DNA of 64,000 nt, taken from the NCBI GenBank assembly GCA_942492925.1, contig OW818641.1, forward strand, positions 1,116,001-1,180,000, in the 5' to 3' direction. The DNA is from QZKY01 sp942492925 (lineage in GTDB: Bacteria; Pseudomonadota; Gammaproteobacteria; Burkholderiales; Burkholderiaceae_D). A program made the translations under genes and the position numbers. The notes under the pieces are model-generated. The model saw nothing but the letters and a program-made list of their open reading frames with translations. It did not search any database and had not been told where the DNA came from. Below, piece after piece: positions 25,577 to 33,684 of this stretch. Each line of letters begins with the position of its first letter. Within the stretch, counting starts at the first letter, position 1.

Positions 25577-25652
25577 TCGCTCGCGAAAAAAGTCAACGGT
25601 GGGTAACGTCGATTAACTTTTGATAATTGAGTCTTCTCGCAAGATCAAAAAA

Positions 25653-25684
25653 GAAATGGCGATACCAGCGTATCGCCATTTTGC
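25653..25684. terminator. Bidirectional terminator between GGDEF-EAL gene and mqo
   Basis: GAAATGGCGATA-CCAGCG-TATCGCCATTTT hairpin with A-rich left flank and T-rich right flank. Core palindrome nearly identical to the sodB terminator. Confidence 0.85.
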
Positions 25685-25699
25685 TTCACGAAGTTTTCG

Positions 25700-27175
25700 T
25701 TAAGCCAATTTCAGCAACTTGTCGCTACGTGCGCGAACTTCGTTGTAAGTTGCGGCGCTGCTTTGTAATGCATTGATGCGTGCGGGAACGATGTCTGCGA
25801 ATTTGATACCCCATTCTGCTCTACGTGAAGCAAAGCAGCGTTCGATTAGATCGATCATGACCGACACGCTGACGGACGCACCCGGGGATGCGCCGAGCAG
25901 TGCGGTCATGGAGCCATCTGCCGCGGCAACGACTTCAGTGCCGAATTGCAGGATGCCGCCTTTCTTGGCATCTTTCTTGATGATCTGCACGCGCTGCCCG
26001 GCAATTTCCAGTCGCCAGTCTGCCGGATCCAGCGTCGGGTAGAAATTGCGCAAGGATTCCAGACGCTTGGCATGCGACTGCAACACTTCTTTGATCAGAT
26101 AAACCGTCAGATCGGTGTTGTCGCGCGCGACGGCCAGCATCGGCCAGAGATTGTCAGGACGAACGGAAAACGGCAGATCGAAAATGGAACCGTCTTTCAG
26201 GAACTTGGTGGTGAAGCAGGCGTAAGGGCCGAACATCAGCGAGGCTTTGCCGTTGATGACGCGGTTGTCGAGATGCGGCACTGACATGGGCGGTGCGCCG
26301 ACGGCTGCGCGACTGTAAACCTTTGCGCCGTGCTGTTTGATGACATCCGGATTGTCGCAACGCAGCCATTGGCCGCCGACGGGGAAGCCGCCGAAGCCTT
26401 TGCCTTCGGGGATGCCTGACATTTGCAACAGCGGCAGTGCACCTCCACCGGCACCGAGAAACACGAATCGCGACAGCACCGTACGTTTTTCGCCTGTGGC
26501 CAGATTCTTGATGGTGACACGCCAGCCTTTGTCGGCGCGTTCGATGCCAACCACTTTTTGTTTGAAGTGAATGGCGGTGCCGCTTTGTTTGCCGAGATGC
26601 GCCAGCAATTGCGACGTCAGTTTTCCGAAATCGACATCGGTGCCGTATGCGGCGTAAGTGGCGGCGATGCGCTCATCCGATTGGCGCCCTTGCATCATCA
26701 GCGGCATCCACTTTGCCAGCGTGGCGTGATCTTCGGAGAATTCCATTCCGGCGAAAGCGTGATGTTTTGTCAGCGCGGCATGGCGTGTGTGCAGATAGGC
26801 GATGTCTTTTTCGCCTGCGACGTAACTCAGGTGCGGCGTCTTGTTGATAAAGTCCGGCGAACTGAACGCGCCTTTGGCCACCAGATAAGACCAGAACTGT
26901 TTGGATTCTTCAAACTGGCAATTGATGCGCACGGCGCGCTGATTGTCGATGGAACCGTCAGCGGCTTCCGGCGTGTAATTCAGTTCGCACAGCCCGGCGT
27001 GACCGGTGCCCGCATTGTTCCAGGGGTCGGAGCTTTCTTGCGCCTCGGCGGCTTTTTGTTCGACCACTTCCAGATGAAGACCGGGGTCGAGTTCTTTCAG
27101 CAGGACGGCGAGGGTGGCGCTCATCACGCCTGCGCCGACCAATAAGGCGTCCAGTGTCGTTTCGTTGTTTGTCAT
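25700..27175 (-). CDS. mqo: Malate:quinone oxidoreductase
   Basis: Peripheral membrane flavoprotein that oxidises malate to oxaloacetate and passes electrons to quinone, bypassing NAD-malate dehydrogenase in the TCA cycle. 491 residues, FAD-binding motif LLVGAGVMSATLAVLLKEL at the N-terminus, SSDPWNNAGTGHAGLCELNY (the conserved Mqo signature) at about 48-67 and GASPGASVSVSVMIDL near the C-terminus. Length matches the family (about 490-550). ATG 27175 follows CAGGAGAAG. Single-gene unit; a LysR regulator is encoded divergently 385 bases away and could control it, which is inference. Confidence 0.96.
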   Translation of the reverse strand: MTNNETTLDALLVGAGVMSATLAVLLKELDPGLHLEVVEQKAAEAQESSDPWNNAGTGHAGLCELNYTPEAADGSIDNQRAVRINCQFEESKQFWSYLVAKGAFSSPDFINKTPHLSYVAGEKDIAYLHTRHAALTKHHAFAGMEFSEDHATLAKWMPLMMQGRQSDERIAATYAAYGTDVDFGKLTSQLLAHLGKQSGTAIHFKQKVVGIERADKGWRVTIKNLATGEKRTVLSRFVFLGAGGGALPLLQMSGIPEGKGFGGFPVGGQWLRCDNPDVIKQHGAKVYSRAAVGAPPMSVPHLDNRVINGKASLMFGPYACFTTKFLKDGSIFDLPFSVRPDNLWPMLAVARDNTDLTVYLIKEVLQSHAKRLESLRNFYPTLDPADWRLEIAGQRVQIIKKDAKKGGILQFGTEVVAAADGSMTALLGASPGASVSVSVMIDLIERCFASRRAEWGIKFADIVPARINALQSSAATYNEVRARSDKLLKLA

Positions 27176-27528
27176 TTAAAACTTCTCCTGGATGTTCAGG
27201 ATGTCATAGTCATGGGGGAGTTGAATCGCGTTTCATGTGCCCGGCGGGTGTCAAAAAGTCGATGGAGACTTTGAGGGCTGCGTATTTTGACAGCAATTTT
27301 TAAGGATCGCCACAGAAATTTTCCTGATTGCGAGAGGGCTACTGCGAACTATAACAGGGTGGTTCAATGGCCATCTCAGCTTGCTGTCGGAGTGTTTCAC
27401 GCGGGAAACACCAGGGAATTTTTGGACTCGTCTGTTTTGTTGCCTTCTTGGTGCGAAGGCGATTTGTACATGAAAAAACACAGTGTGGTGAATGCAATGC
27501 ATATCGTATTTGTCACCAAGGAGATAAA
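27176..27528. other. Intergenic region between mqo and lysR
   Basis: About 350 bases with no supported gene; open frames here have no ribosome site or recognisable product. It must contain the divergent promoters of mqo and the LysR gene. I see no strong promoter match or T-N11-A box that I would commit to. Confidence 0.5.
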
Positions 27529-27561
27529 ATGGAGGCGCATTCTTTACTGAAAAGTGCATAA
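27529..27561 (+). CDS. Candidate 10-codon upstream ORF coupled to lysR
   Basis: ATG at 27529 directly after a strong AAGGAGATAAA site, coding MEAHSLLKSA and ending in TAA whose last base is the A of the lysR ATG (TAATG). The LysR gene itself has no ribosome site of its own, so its translation may depend on ribosomes finishing this short frame. Confidence 0.4.
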   Translation: MEAHSLLKSA

Positions 27562-28460
27562 TGGGCTATTTCAAACAAATTTCAACGTTTGTCTCTGTTG
27601 TCAATCTGGGCAGTCTTTCGGCTGCTGCACGTCAAGAAGAAGTCGTCCCGGCCGTCATCGGTCGGCGCCTGGATGCTTTGGAAGAGCGACTGGGTGTCAA
27701 ATTGCTGGTTCGGACGACGCGCAGCATTGCGCTGACGCAGGAAGGCGGTGCTTTTTATGACGATTCGCAACGCATCTTGCAGGAATTGCAGGATGCGGAG
27801 GCCGCCGTTGCTCGCGATAACACCACTGTTGGCGGACATTTGCATTTACTGGCCCCCGCGACGTTTGGCCGCCGATATATTGCGCCGCATATTGCGGCTT
27901 TCCAGCAACAGCAGCCGGATTTGAGGATTACGCTGGATTTGTCGGACCGAGTCGTGGATTTGGTGCGCGAACGGATCGATTGCGCGATTCGCATTTCCGA
28001 ACTGGAGGATTCCTCGATGGTGGCGGTTCGGCTGGCCGAAATTGCGCGCGTCGTAGTGGCGGCCCCTGCTTATCTGACGCGCCGAGGGGTGCCGCAAACG
28101 CCTGAAGATCTGGATCATCACGATTGCCTCTTGTTAATGGGGGATAGCCAGAGTCGCGGGTGGATTTTCAAGGTGGATGGCGCACCACTATATAAAAGGG
28201 TACGCGGGAACCTCGAATGCTCCGACGGAAACGTATTGCATGAATGGGTGCTGGGAGGGTTGGGGGTGGCTTGGCGGCCTTTGTGGGAAGTTAAAGAGGA
28301 TCTGGCTCAAGGACGCTTGGTGCAGTTGCTGGGATCTTACACACCCTCCGATGATCCGGTTTATGCCGTGTTGGCCCAGCGCAAGTACATGCCAAGCCGT
28401 GTGCGCCTGTTCATTGAGTTTTTGCGGACGGTTTATGCCCAAAAGGGATATTGGGATTGA
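27561..28460 (+). CDS. LysR-family transcriptional regulator
   Basis: DNA-binding regulator of 299 residues. The winged helix-turn-helix lies at about 1-62 (FVSVVNLGSLSAAARQ...LGVKLLVRTTRSIALTQEG) and the substrate-binding domain at about 90-295 (LLAPATFGRRYIAPHIAAF; LDLSDRVVDLVRERIDCAIRI is typical of the CrgA/DsdC-like subgroup with HTH residues SAAARQEEV). The likely co-inducer is unknown. Targets could include the divergent mqo or the downstream HyuA-like/HDAC pair; LysR proteins often regulate neighbours. A terminator separates it from the downstream genes. The ATG lacks its own ribosome site and is overlapped by a ten-codon upstream frame. Confidence 0.92.
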   Translation: MGYFKQISTFVSVVNLGSLSAAARQEEVVPAVIGRRLDALEERLGVKLLVRTTRSIALTQEGGAFYDDSQRILQELQDAEAAVARDNTTVGGHLHLLAPATFGRRYIAPHIAAFQQQQPDLRITLDLSDRVVDLVRERIDCAIRISELEDSSMVAVRLAEIARVVVAAPAYLTRRGVPQTPEDLDHHDCLLLMGDSQSRGWIFKVDGAPLYKRVRGNLECSDGNVLHEWVLGGLGVAWRPLWEVKEDLAQGRLVQLLGSYTPSDDPVYAVLAQRKYMPSRVRLFIEFLRTVYAQKGYWD

Positions 28461-28556
28461 ACGTGTTTGCGCACAGCCTGGGACGATGGTCTTTTGATAT
28501 TCCCGAGAGGTTTGTTGAAGGGAAGCAAATAATTTGGCACAATGCACTATTTAAGC

Positions 28557-28582
28557 CCAAAACCTGCCTAGCAGGTTTTTGA
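28557..28582 (+). terminator. Rho-independent terminator after lysR
   Basis: AAAACCTGC-CTA-GCAGGTTTTT: six-base stem with T-run. Short but well formed. Confidence 0.75.
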
Positions 28583-28641
28583 ATTTGGTAATCGGAATCT
28601 GCTGCCGGAAACGGGCGGATGCCCCCTGCCGGAGAAAACGC

Positions 28642-30303
28642 ATGATCCTTGGAATTGACGTGGGCGGAACCCACACCGATTCGGTACTGATGCAGAATCG
28701 GAAAATCATCCGCAAGTCGAAAGTCTTGACGGATAAAAGCAACCTCCTCAAATCGGTTACCCAAGCGACGGAAGCTGTCGCCAAACCAGAAGACATCAAA
28801 CAACTCAAACGCATCGTGCTGAGCACGACCATCACCACGAATGCCGTGGCACAGAATCAGCTCGATCCGGTGGGCATGATCGTGATGAGCGGTCCTGGCG
28901 TATCGCACAAGGATTTGCCACTCAGCAGTCGCGCGGTCTTTGTTTCGGGTTACATGAATCACCGTGGCCTGGAAGCGGATTCGGTGGATGAAAAAGAAAT
29001 TGAAGTCCTGCAGGAAGAATTCGCGAAAAAGAAAATCGATCACATCGGCATCGTCGGAAAATTCTCCACGCGCAGCCCGGTGCATGAACTCAAGATCAAA
29101 TCGTTCTTCGACAAGCAGGCTAAGCATGTGACGCTGGGACATCAATTGTCCGGCACACTGAATTTTCCGCGCCGTATTTCCACGGCTTATCTGAATGAAG
29201 CCGTCTGGAGCCTGCACAACGCCATGGCCGACCAGCTTCGTGCGTACATGAAAGAACTCGGTGCGAATGTGCCGCTGTACATCCTGAAGGCGGATGGCGG
29301 CACGATTGAAGTCGAGCAATCGCGCAGTTACCCGGTGCAAACCATTCTGTCCGGTCCGGCGGCCACCATCATGGGTGTTTTGCCGTATGTGCCGACCGAC
29401 AAGGATTCCATTTCCATTGACATCGGGGGCACCACCACGGATATCGCGTTGTTTGCGGATGGCGCGCCGCTGCTGGAACCGCAAGGCGTGCAGATCGAAG
29501 AACACAAAACGCTCATTCGCGGATTGCTCACGCACTCCATGGCACTGGGCGGCGACAGCCACGTGCAAGTTGTGAACAAGCAATTGCAACTGGGGCCGGA
29601 ACGCAAGGGCAATGCGATGGCCTTCGATGGCCCGGTGCCGACACCGACCGACGCGCTGATTTTCCTCGGCATGGCGGATATGGGTGACAAAGCCAAGGCT
29701 GCGAAAGCGATGGAGCAAGTGGCGGCTGCGCTGGACAAGCGTCCGCAAGAAGCGGCACAGGCTATTGTGGATTTGATGGCGGAATTGATCGTTACGAAGA
29801 TCAAGTCCATGATCGCCGAAATCAACAGCAAGCCGGTGTACACCATTCACGAACTGCTGGAAGGCAAGAAGATCGCGCCGAAGGAGTTGATTGTGGTCGG
29901 TGGCCCGGCGCCGTATATCGCGCAAAATGTTGGCGCACTGATCGGCCTGCCAGCAGTCGTGCCGGGTGATTCGGACGTCATCAACGCCAGCGGCGCAGCA
30001 ATGGCGCGTACCACGGTCGAACTGAATTTGATGGCCGATACCGAATCCCGCACGCTGAGCATTGCCGAAGAAGGCGTGCAAGCGGATATTCCGTCACGCT
30101 TCTCGATCGATGATTTGATTGCGGTTGGCAAAGAGCGGCTGGTGGGGATTGCGCGCAAGGCAGGCGCACGCGAAGCGGATCTGGAAATTGAAGTGACGGA
30201 TCAGCAAAGCTTCAATGTGATTCGAGATTATTCGACGACCGGCAAAAATATGCGGGTCCGGTTGCAGATCAAGCCCGGCTTGATCAAGCAAGAACAGGCT
30301 TGA
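28642..30303 (+). CDS. Hydantoinase/oxoprolinase-family (HyuA-like) ATPase, short orphan form
   Basis: Protein of 553 residues of the ASKHA-type HyuA/acetone-carboxylase-beta family. Residues 5-12 (IDVGGTHTD) form the first phosphate loop, LSTTITTNAVAQNQLDP follows at about 54-70, and SIDIGGTTTDIAL at about 258-270 is the second phosphate motif; VVGGPAPYIAQNV near 417 is the adenosine-side loop. Canonical partners use ATP to phosphorylate hydantoins, 5-oxoproline or acetone-type substrates, always together with a HyuB subunit. Here no HyuB is present, and the protein is about 130 residues shorter than N-methylhydantoinase A. The ATG follows GCCGGAGAAAACG. It precedes the HDAC-fold gene by only 10 bases, so the two form an operon; a joint role is inferred from that. 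Substrate unknown. Confidence 0.87.
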   Translation: MILGIDVGGTHTDSVLMQNRKIIRKSKVLTDKSNLLKSVTQATEAVAKPEDIKQLKRIVLSTTITTNAVAQNQLDPVGMIVMSGPGVSHKDLPLSSRAVFVSGYMNHRGLEADSVDEKEIEVLQEEFAKKKIDHIGIVGKFSTRSPVHELKIKSFFDKQAKHVTLGHQLSGTLNFPRRISTAYLNEAVWSLHNAMADQLRAYMKELGANVPLYILKADGGTIEVEQSRSYPVQTILSGPAATIMGVLPYVPTDKDSISIDIGGTTTDIALFADGAPLLEPQGVQIEEHKTLIRGLLTHSMALGGDSHVQVVNKQLQLGPERKGNAMAFDGPVPTPTDALIFLGMADMGDKAKAAKAMEQVAAALDKRPQEAAQAIVDLMAELIVTKIKSMIAEINSKPVYTIHELLEGKKIAPKELIVVGGPAPYIAQNVGALIGLPAVVPGDSDVINASGAAMARTTVELNLMADTESRTLSIAEEGVQADIPSRFSIDDLIAVGKERLVGIARKAGAREADLEIEVTDQQSFNVIRDYSTTGKNMRVRLQIKPGLIKQEQA

Positions 30304-30313
30304 GAGGCGCACC

Positions 30314-31621
30314 ATGAAAAAGAAAACAGGTTTGATATTTTTCCCGGCGTTTGACTACGCGATTACGCCCACCCATCCGGAACGCGAAGAGCGTTTGCTC
30401 TATACGCAGGATCAAGTGGTTGAAGAAGGTTTGCTCGATTTCGATAACATCAAGGAATTCAAGCCGGATCTCGCCACGGCGAAAGACATCCAGCGCGTAC
30501 ATTTCTGCGTGCCGGGCATTGATGAAATCGTGCACAGCTCGCACTTGATCGCGGTCGGCGGTACGCTGACCGCGGCCGACAAGGTAATGACGAAGGAAGT
30601 GGACAATGCGTTCGCGCTGGTGCGGCCGTGTGGTCACCACTCGATGCGTGTAGTGCATGGCAGCCGGGGTTTCTGTACGCTGAACATGGAAGCGATCATG
30701 GTGGAATACATCCGCCACAAATACGGCATTCGCCGCATCGCGATTGTTGACACCGATTGCCACCACGGCGACGGTTCGCAGGATATTTTCTGGCACGATC
30801 CGGATATTCTTTTCATCTCCATGCACCAAGATGGCCGCACGCTGTATCCGGGTTCCGGCTTTCCGGATGAGCTTGGCGGCCCGAATGCGTTTGGTACGAC
30901 GATCAATCTGCCGATGCCGCCGGGAACGTGCGAAGAAGGTTTCCTGTACGTGCTCAACGAAATCATTATGCCGATTGTGAACGAGTTCCAGCCGGAATTG
31001 ATCATCAATTCTGCGGGACAGGACAATCACTATTCCGATCCGATCACGAACATGAAGTTCACGGCGCACGGTTATGCGGTGCTGAATGACACCTTGAAAC
31101 CGGATATCGCGGTGCTCGAAGGTGGTTACTCCATCGAGAGCGCACTGCCGTACATCAACACGGGCATCATCCTCGCGATGGCCGGTATGGATTACAGCGA
31201 AATCAAGGAACCGGATTACGATGCAGCCGATCAGGTCCAGCCGAAGAACATCACGGCTTATCTGGAAAAGCTGAAGGAAGTGACGTTCAAGCACTGGAAC
31301 AATCGTCACGAACTAAAGAAAGAAGTGTATCCGGATCGTCCGTTTCATACACGCAACGTGCAGATTTTTTACGATACCGCACGCATTCGCGAATCGATCA
31401 ACGAGACTGTGCGTACCTGTAATCATTGCGGCGGCGCTGTTACCATCGAATCGCGCGCGGATACCGGCAAGAAGGGCAACATCTTCGCGGTGCAACTGCC
31501 GCGCTATTGTTGCGATGCCTGTCGCGAATGGGGCGAAGAACAGTACGAGAATGTCCCGAAAGGCAAGTACGCGCAAGTGTTCTTGCAGGATAAGGACAAC
31601 GATACTTATCTCGAGAAGTAA
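30314..31621 (+). CDS. HDAC-superfamily deacetylase with C-terminal cysteine cluster
   Basis: Zinc hydrolase of the histone-deacetylase/acetoin-utilisation fold, 435 residues. The catalytic elements are complete: RPCGHHSMRVVHGSRGFCTLN (His pair 108-109), IVDTDCHHGDGSQ (metal ligands Asp148 and His150), SAGQDNHYSDP (Asp237, third metal ligand) and LEGGYS (Tyr272). The C-terminal ~70 residues are an unusual addition: CNHCGG at 369-374 and CCDAC at 399-403, a CxxC...CCxxC set that probably binds a second metal. Bacterial relatives remove acetyl groups from polyamines, acetoin-pathway proteins or other amides. The gene follows the HyuA-like ATPase gene by 10 bases with GAGAGGCGCACC ahead of ATG. 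The substrate is unknown; an acyl-amide whose cleavage is linked to the ATPase is speculation. Confidence 0.9.
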   Translation: MKKKTGLIFFPAFDYAITPTHPEREERLLYTQDQVVEEGLLDFDNIKEFKPDLATAKDIQRVHFCVPGIDEIVHSSHLIAVGGTLTAADKVMTKEVDNAFALVRPCGHHSMRVVHGSRGFCTLNMEAIMVEYIRHKYGIRRIAIVDTDCHHGDGSQDIFWHDPDILFISMHQDGRTLYPGSGFPDELGGPNAFGTTINLPMPPGTCEEGFLYVLNEIIMPIVNEFQPELIINSAGQDNHYSDPITNMKFTAHGYAVLNDTLKPDIAVLEGGYSIESALPYINTGIILAMAGMDYSEIKEPDYDAADQVQPKNITAYLEKLKEVTFKHWNNRHELKKEVYPDRPFHTRNVQIFYDTARIRESINETVRTCNHCGGAVTIESRADTGKKGNIFAVQLPRYCCDACREWGEEQYENVPKGKYAQVFLQDKDNDTYLEK

Positions 31622-31707
31622 TTCCAATTTAAATCTTCCGTGGCGTTGTTGACTTCGCCCCGCCGTCAAGCCACCAATGATTTGGAATTGGAATTTTCGG
31701 TAGCACT

Positions 31708-31738
31708 AAAAAAAGCCTGCGCAAGCAGGCTTTTTTAT
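31708..31738. terminator. Bidirectional terminator between HDAC and PFK genes
   Basis: AAAAAAAGCCTGC-GCAA-GCAGGCTTTTTT: seven-base GC stem, tetraloop, A- and T-runs on the two sides. Ends both convergent transcripts. Confidence 0.93.
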
Positions 31739-31740
31739 GA

Positions 31741-31781
31741 TTTCCTCTCTCACTGCGGGAGAGGGTGAGGGGGAGGGGGTA
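31741..31781. repeat. REP-like GC palindrome
   Basis: CCTCTCTCACTGCGGGAGAGGGTGAGGGGGAGGGGG: an imperfect inverted repeat (CTCTCYC/GGGAGAG) of the kind spread in intergenic regions of many beta- and gammaproteobacteria. Only one copy is seen in this window. Confidence 0.45.
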
Positions 31782-31797
31782 AGTGCAAGCGTGACGC

Positions 31798-33054
31798 TTA
31801 AATTTTGTATGTAGGCAGTTTTTTCGGAACAGCCACATTCTTCAGCGTCACATAATTCGGCAAACCGTCTTTGTATTTCGGATAGTCTTCGCCCTTAATC
31901 AATGGCAGGAGATAGGTTTTGCATTTTTCAGTAATGCCGAAGCCATCCTTGCTGATGAAATTCATCGGCATGAACTTCTCAACATTCGCGACATTCTCCA
32001 GTTTCGCCATGCCGATCTTGTACTTGTACGGTTTGTCGGAAATGCGATCGATCGTCGGCATCACGGAGTTGTAACCCTTCAATGCGAACTGCACTGCGGC
32101 TTTGCCCACTTCGTACGCCTGCTTGACGTCGGTTGCCGATGCCAGATGGCGTGCCGAGCGTTGCAGATAGTTCGCCACTGCCCAGTGCAACTTGTGACCG
32201 TAAGTTTTGTTAATCAGATCGGCGATCACCGGCGCTGCGCCACCCAGATGCACGTGGCCGAAGGCATCGACGGTGCCTTGCTCGGCGAGGAACTTGCCGT
32301 CCGGCAGTTTCACGCCTTCCGATACCACTACGGTGCAGTAGCCAAACTTCTTCACGTTGGCATCGACGCGGGCGAGGAATTTGTCTTTGTCGAAGGTGAT
32401 TTCCGGGAACAGAATCACCATCGGAATGTCGTGATCAACCAGCAGGCCGCTTGCCGCGGCAATCCAGCCCGCATGACGTCCCATCACTTCGAGCACGAAC
32501 ACTTTGGTTGAGGTTTTAAACATTGCCTTCACGTCGAAAGATGCTTCCATCGTGGAGGTGGCAATGTATTTCGCAACCGAGCCAAAACCGGGGCAGCAAT
32601 CCGTGATCGGCAAATCGTTGTCGATGGTTTTGGGCACGTGAATCGCTTGCACCGGATAGCCGAGCGTTTCGGAGAGCTTGGAAATTTTGTAGCACGTGTC
32701 AGCAGAGTCGCCGCCGCCGTTATAGAAGAAATAGCCGATGTCGTGCGCCTTGAAGACAGCAATCAGGCGTTCGTATTCGCGGTCATTGTCTTCCAGTCCT
32801 TTCAGCTTGTAACGAGCCGAACCGAATGCGCCAGACGGGGTGTAGCGCAGGGCGGCGATGTTGGAAGCGGATTCCTTGCTGGTGTCGATCAGATCTTCGG
32901 TCAATGCGCCGACGATGCCATTGCGGCCCGCGTACACTTTGCCGATTTTGTCCTTATGCTTGCGCGCGGTCTCAATGACGCCGCAGGCAGATGCGTTGAT
33001 GACGGCAGTGACGCCGCCCGATTGGGCATATAAGGCATTCTTTTTCTTGGCCAT
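31798..33054 (-). CDS. Pyrophosphate-dependent 6-phosphofructokinase
   Basis: Interconverts fructose-6-phosphate and fructose-1,6-bisphosphate, probably with pyrophosphate as donor. 418 residues. PKTIDNDLPITDCCPGFGS has Lys where ATP enzymes have Gly (PGTIDND), the best single marker of PPi use; MGRHAGWIAAASGL is the sugar-phosphate segment. The donor loop reads NGGGDSADT rather than GGDGS/GGDDS, so the Asp normally following GG is Gly here while the next Asp is kept. PPi enzymes work reversibly, linking glycolysis and gluconeogenesis. Nearby pyruvate carboxylase would feed the gluconeogenic direction. Convergent to the HDAC gene, with its own upstream region; ATG 33054 has a weak ribosome site. 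Confidence 0.92.
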   Translation of the reverse strand: MAKKKNALYAQSGGVTAVINASACGVIETARKHKDKIGKVYAGRNGIVGALTEDLIDTSKESASNIAALRYTPSGAFGSARYKLKGLEDNDREYERLIAVFKAHDIGYFFYNGGGDSADTCYKISKLSETLGYPVQAIHVPKTIDNDLPITDCCPGFGSVAKYIATSTMEASFDVKAMFKTSTKVFVLEVMGRHAGWIAAASGLLVDHDIPMVILFPEITFDKDKFLARVDANVKKFGYCTVVVSEGVKLPDGKFLAEQGTVDAFGHVHLGGAAPVIADLINKTYGHKLHWAVANYLQRSARHLASATDVKQAYEVGKAAVQFALKGYNSVMPTIDRISDKPYKYKIGMAKLENVANVEKFMPMNFISKDGFGITEKCKTYLLPLIKGEDYPKYKDGLPNYVTLKNVAVPKKLPTYKI

Positions 33055-33231
33055 GGTTCTTGTACTCTTTCAAATGCAGGATGTGGGAGATATATGTCCG
33101 ATAAAGCGCTTGTCATTCTCCCATGTTTGGCAGGGAATGAGAATCCCGTTTTGTGGGTGATTTCAAAGGGAAACGGCCTTATTCAAAAGGAAAGTGAGAC
33201 TGGCTGCTTCCACTCTCATAAAATCCTGTGC

Positions 33232-33237
33232 TATAAT
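33232..33237 (+). promoter_or_regulatory. -10 box of tRNA-Arg promoter
   Basis: A perfect TATAAT 11 bases ahead of the tRNA gene, the distance expected for a start just before the mature 5' end. The -35 region is poor (TTCCAC or nearby), but stable RNA promoters often rely on the -10 and discriminator. Confidence 0.55.
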
Positions 33238-33247
33238 CGCTGTCTTC

Positions 33248-33324
33248 GCGGCTGTAGCTCAGCTGGATAGAGTACCTGGCTACGAACCAGGGGGTCGTGG
33301 GTTCAATTCCTGCCAGCCGCGCCA
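33248..33324 (+). tRNA. tRNA-Arg (anticodon ACG)
   Basis: 77 bases with a 7-bp acceptor stem (GCGGCTG/CAGCCGC), D-arm GTAGCTCAGCTGGATAGAGT, anticodon arm CCTGG-CTACGAA-CCAGG with anticodon ACG, T-arm with TTCAATT loop and encoded CCA end. ACG is edited to ICG and reads CGU/CGC/CGA arginine codons. Single copy here with its own promoter and terminator. Confidence 0.97.
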
Positions 33325-33341
33325 GATTTCTTATCAAGATC

Positions 33342-33376
33342 AACGGGTTAGTGTTAACGCACTGGCCCGTTTTTCT
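33342..33376 (+). terminator. Terminator after tRNA-Arg
   Basis: ACGGG-TTAGTG-TTAA-CGCACTGG-CCCGTTTTTC: interrupted stem with a T-run, 18 bases after the CCA end. Confidence 0.7.
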
Positions 33377-33684
33377 TTGTGTGGGTGACTTTTTTGTGAC
33401 GGTGTGAGCGATGCCTGAATTGGCGTGGGCGAAAGCTGGTTCTTTGTGCCGCGACGCATGCAGCATCTCCTCAGATCACGTCCATTTTTACGTTCCGTTT
33501 CCGGGGTGTCGACCTTGGATTTCCAGAATGGCAAGCCGGTTTTCCGGACAAAAAATGGCGCAAGAAAAAGCACGGGGGCGCATCATCTGCGCCAAGTTTG
33601 CTATCATGTCGAATTCTTCAACAAACTGACGGATGTATTAGATCTTTTCTGGCCATGTTTTTTTGCTCCGTCGGATAGCCGCGC
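33377..33684. other. Intergenic region before birA
   Basis: About 310 bases. Open frames seen here on both strands have no ribosome site or recognisable product. It should hold the promoter of the birA-pyc unit; no strong match is evident. Confidence 0.45.

Noticed and set aside
28411..30081. 556-codon minus-strand frame opposite the HyuA-like gene
   Set aside because: Same antisense artefact of biased codon use; no domain, no ribosome site.
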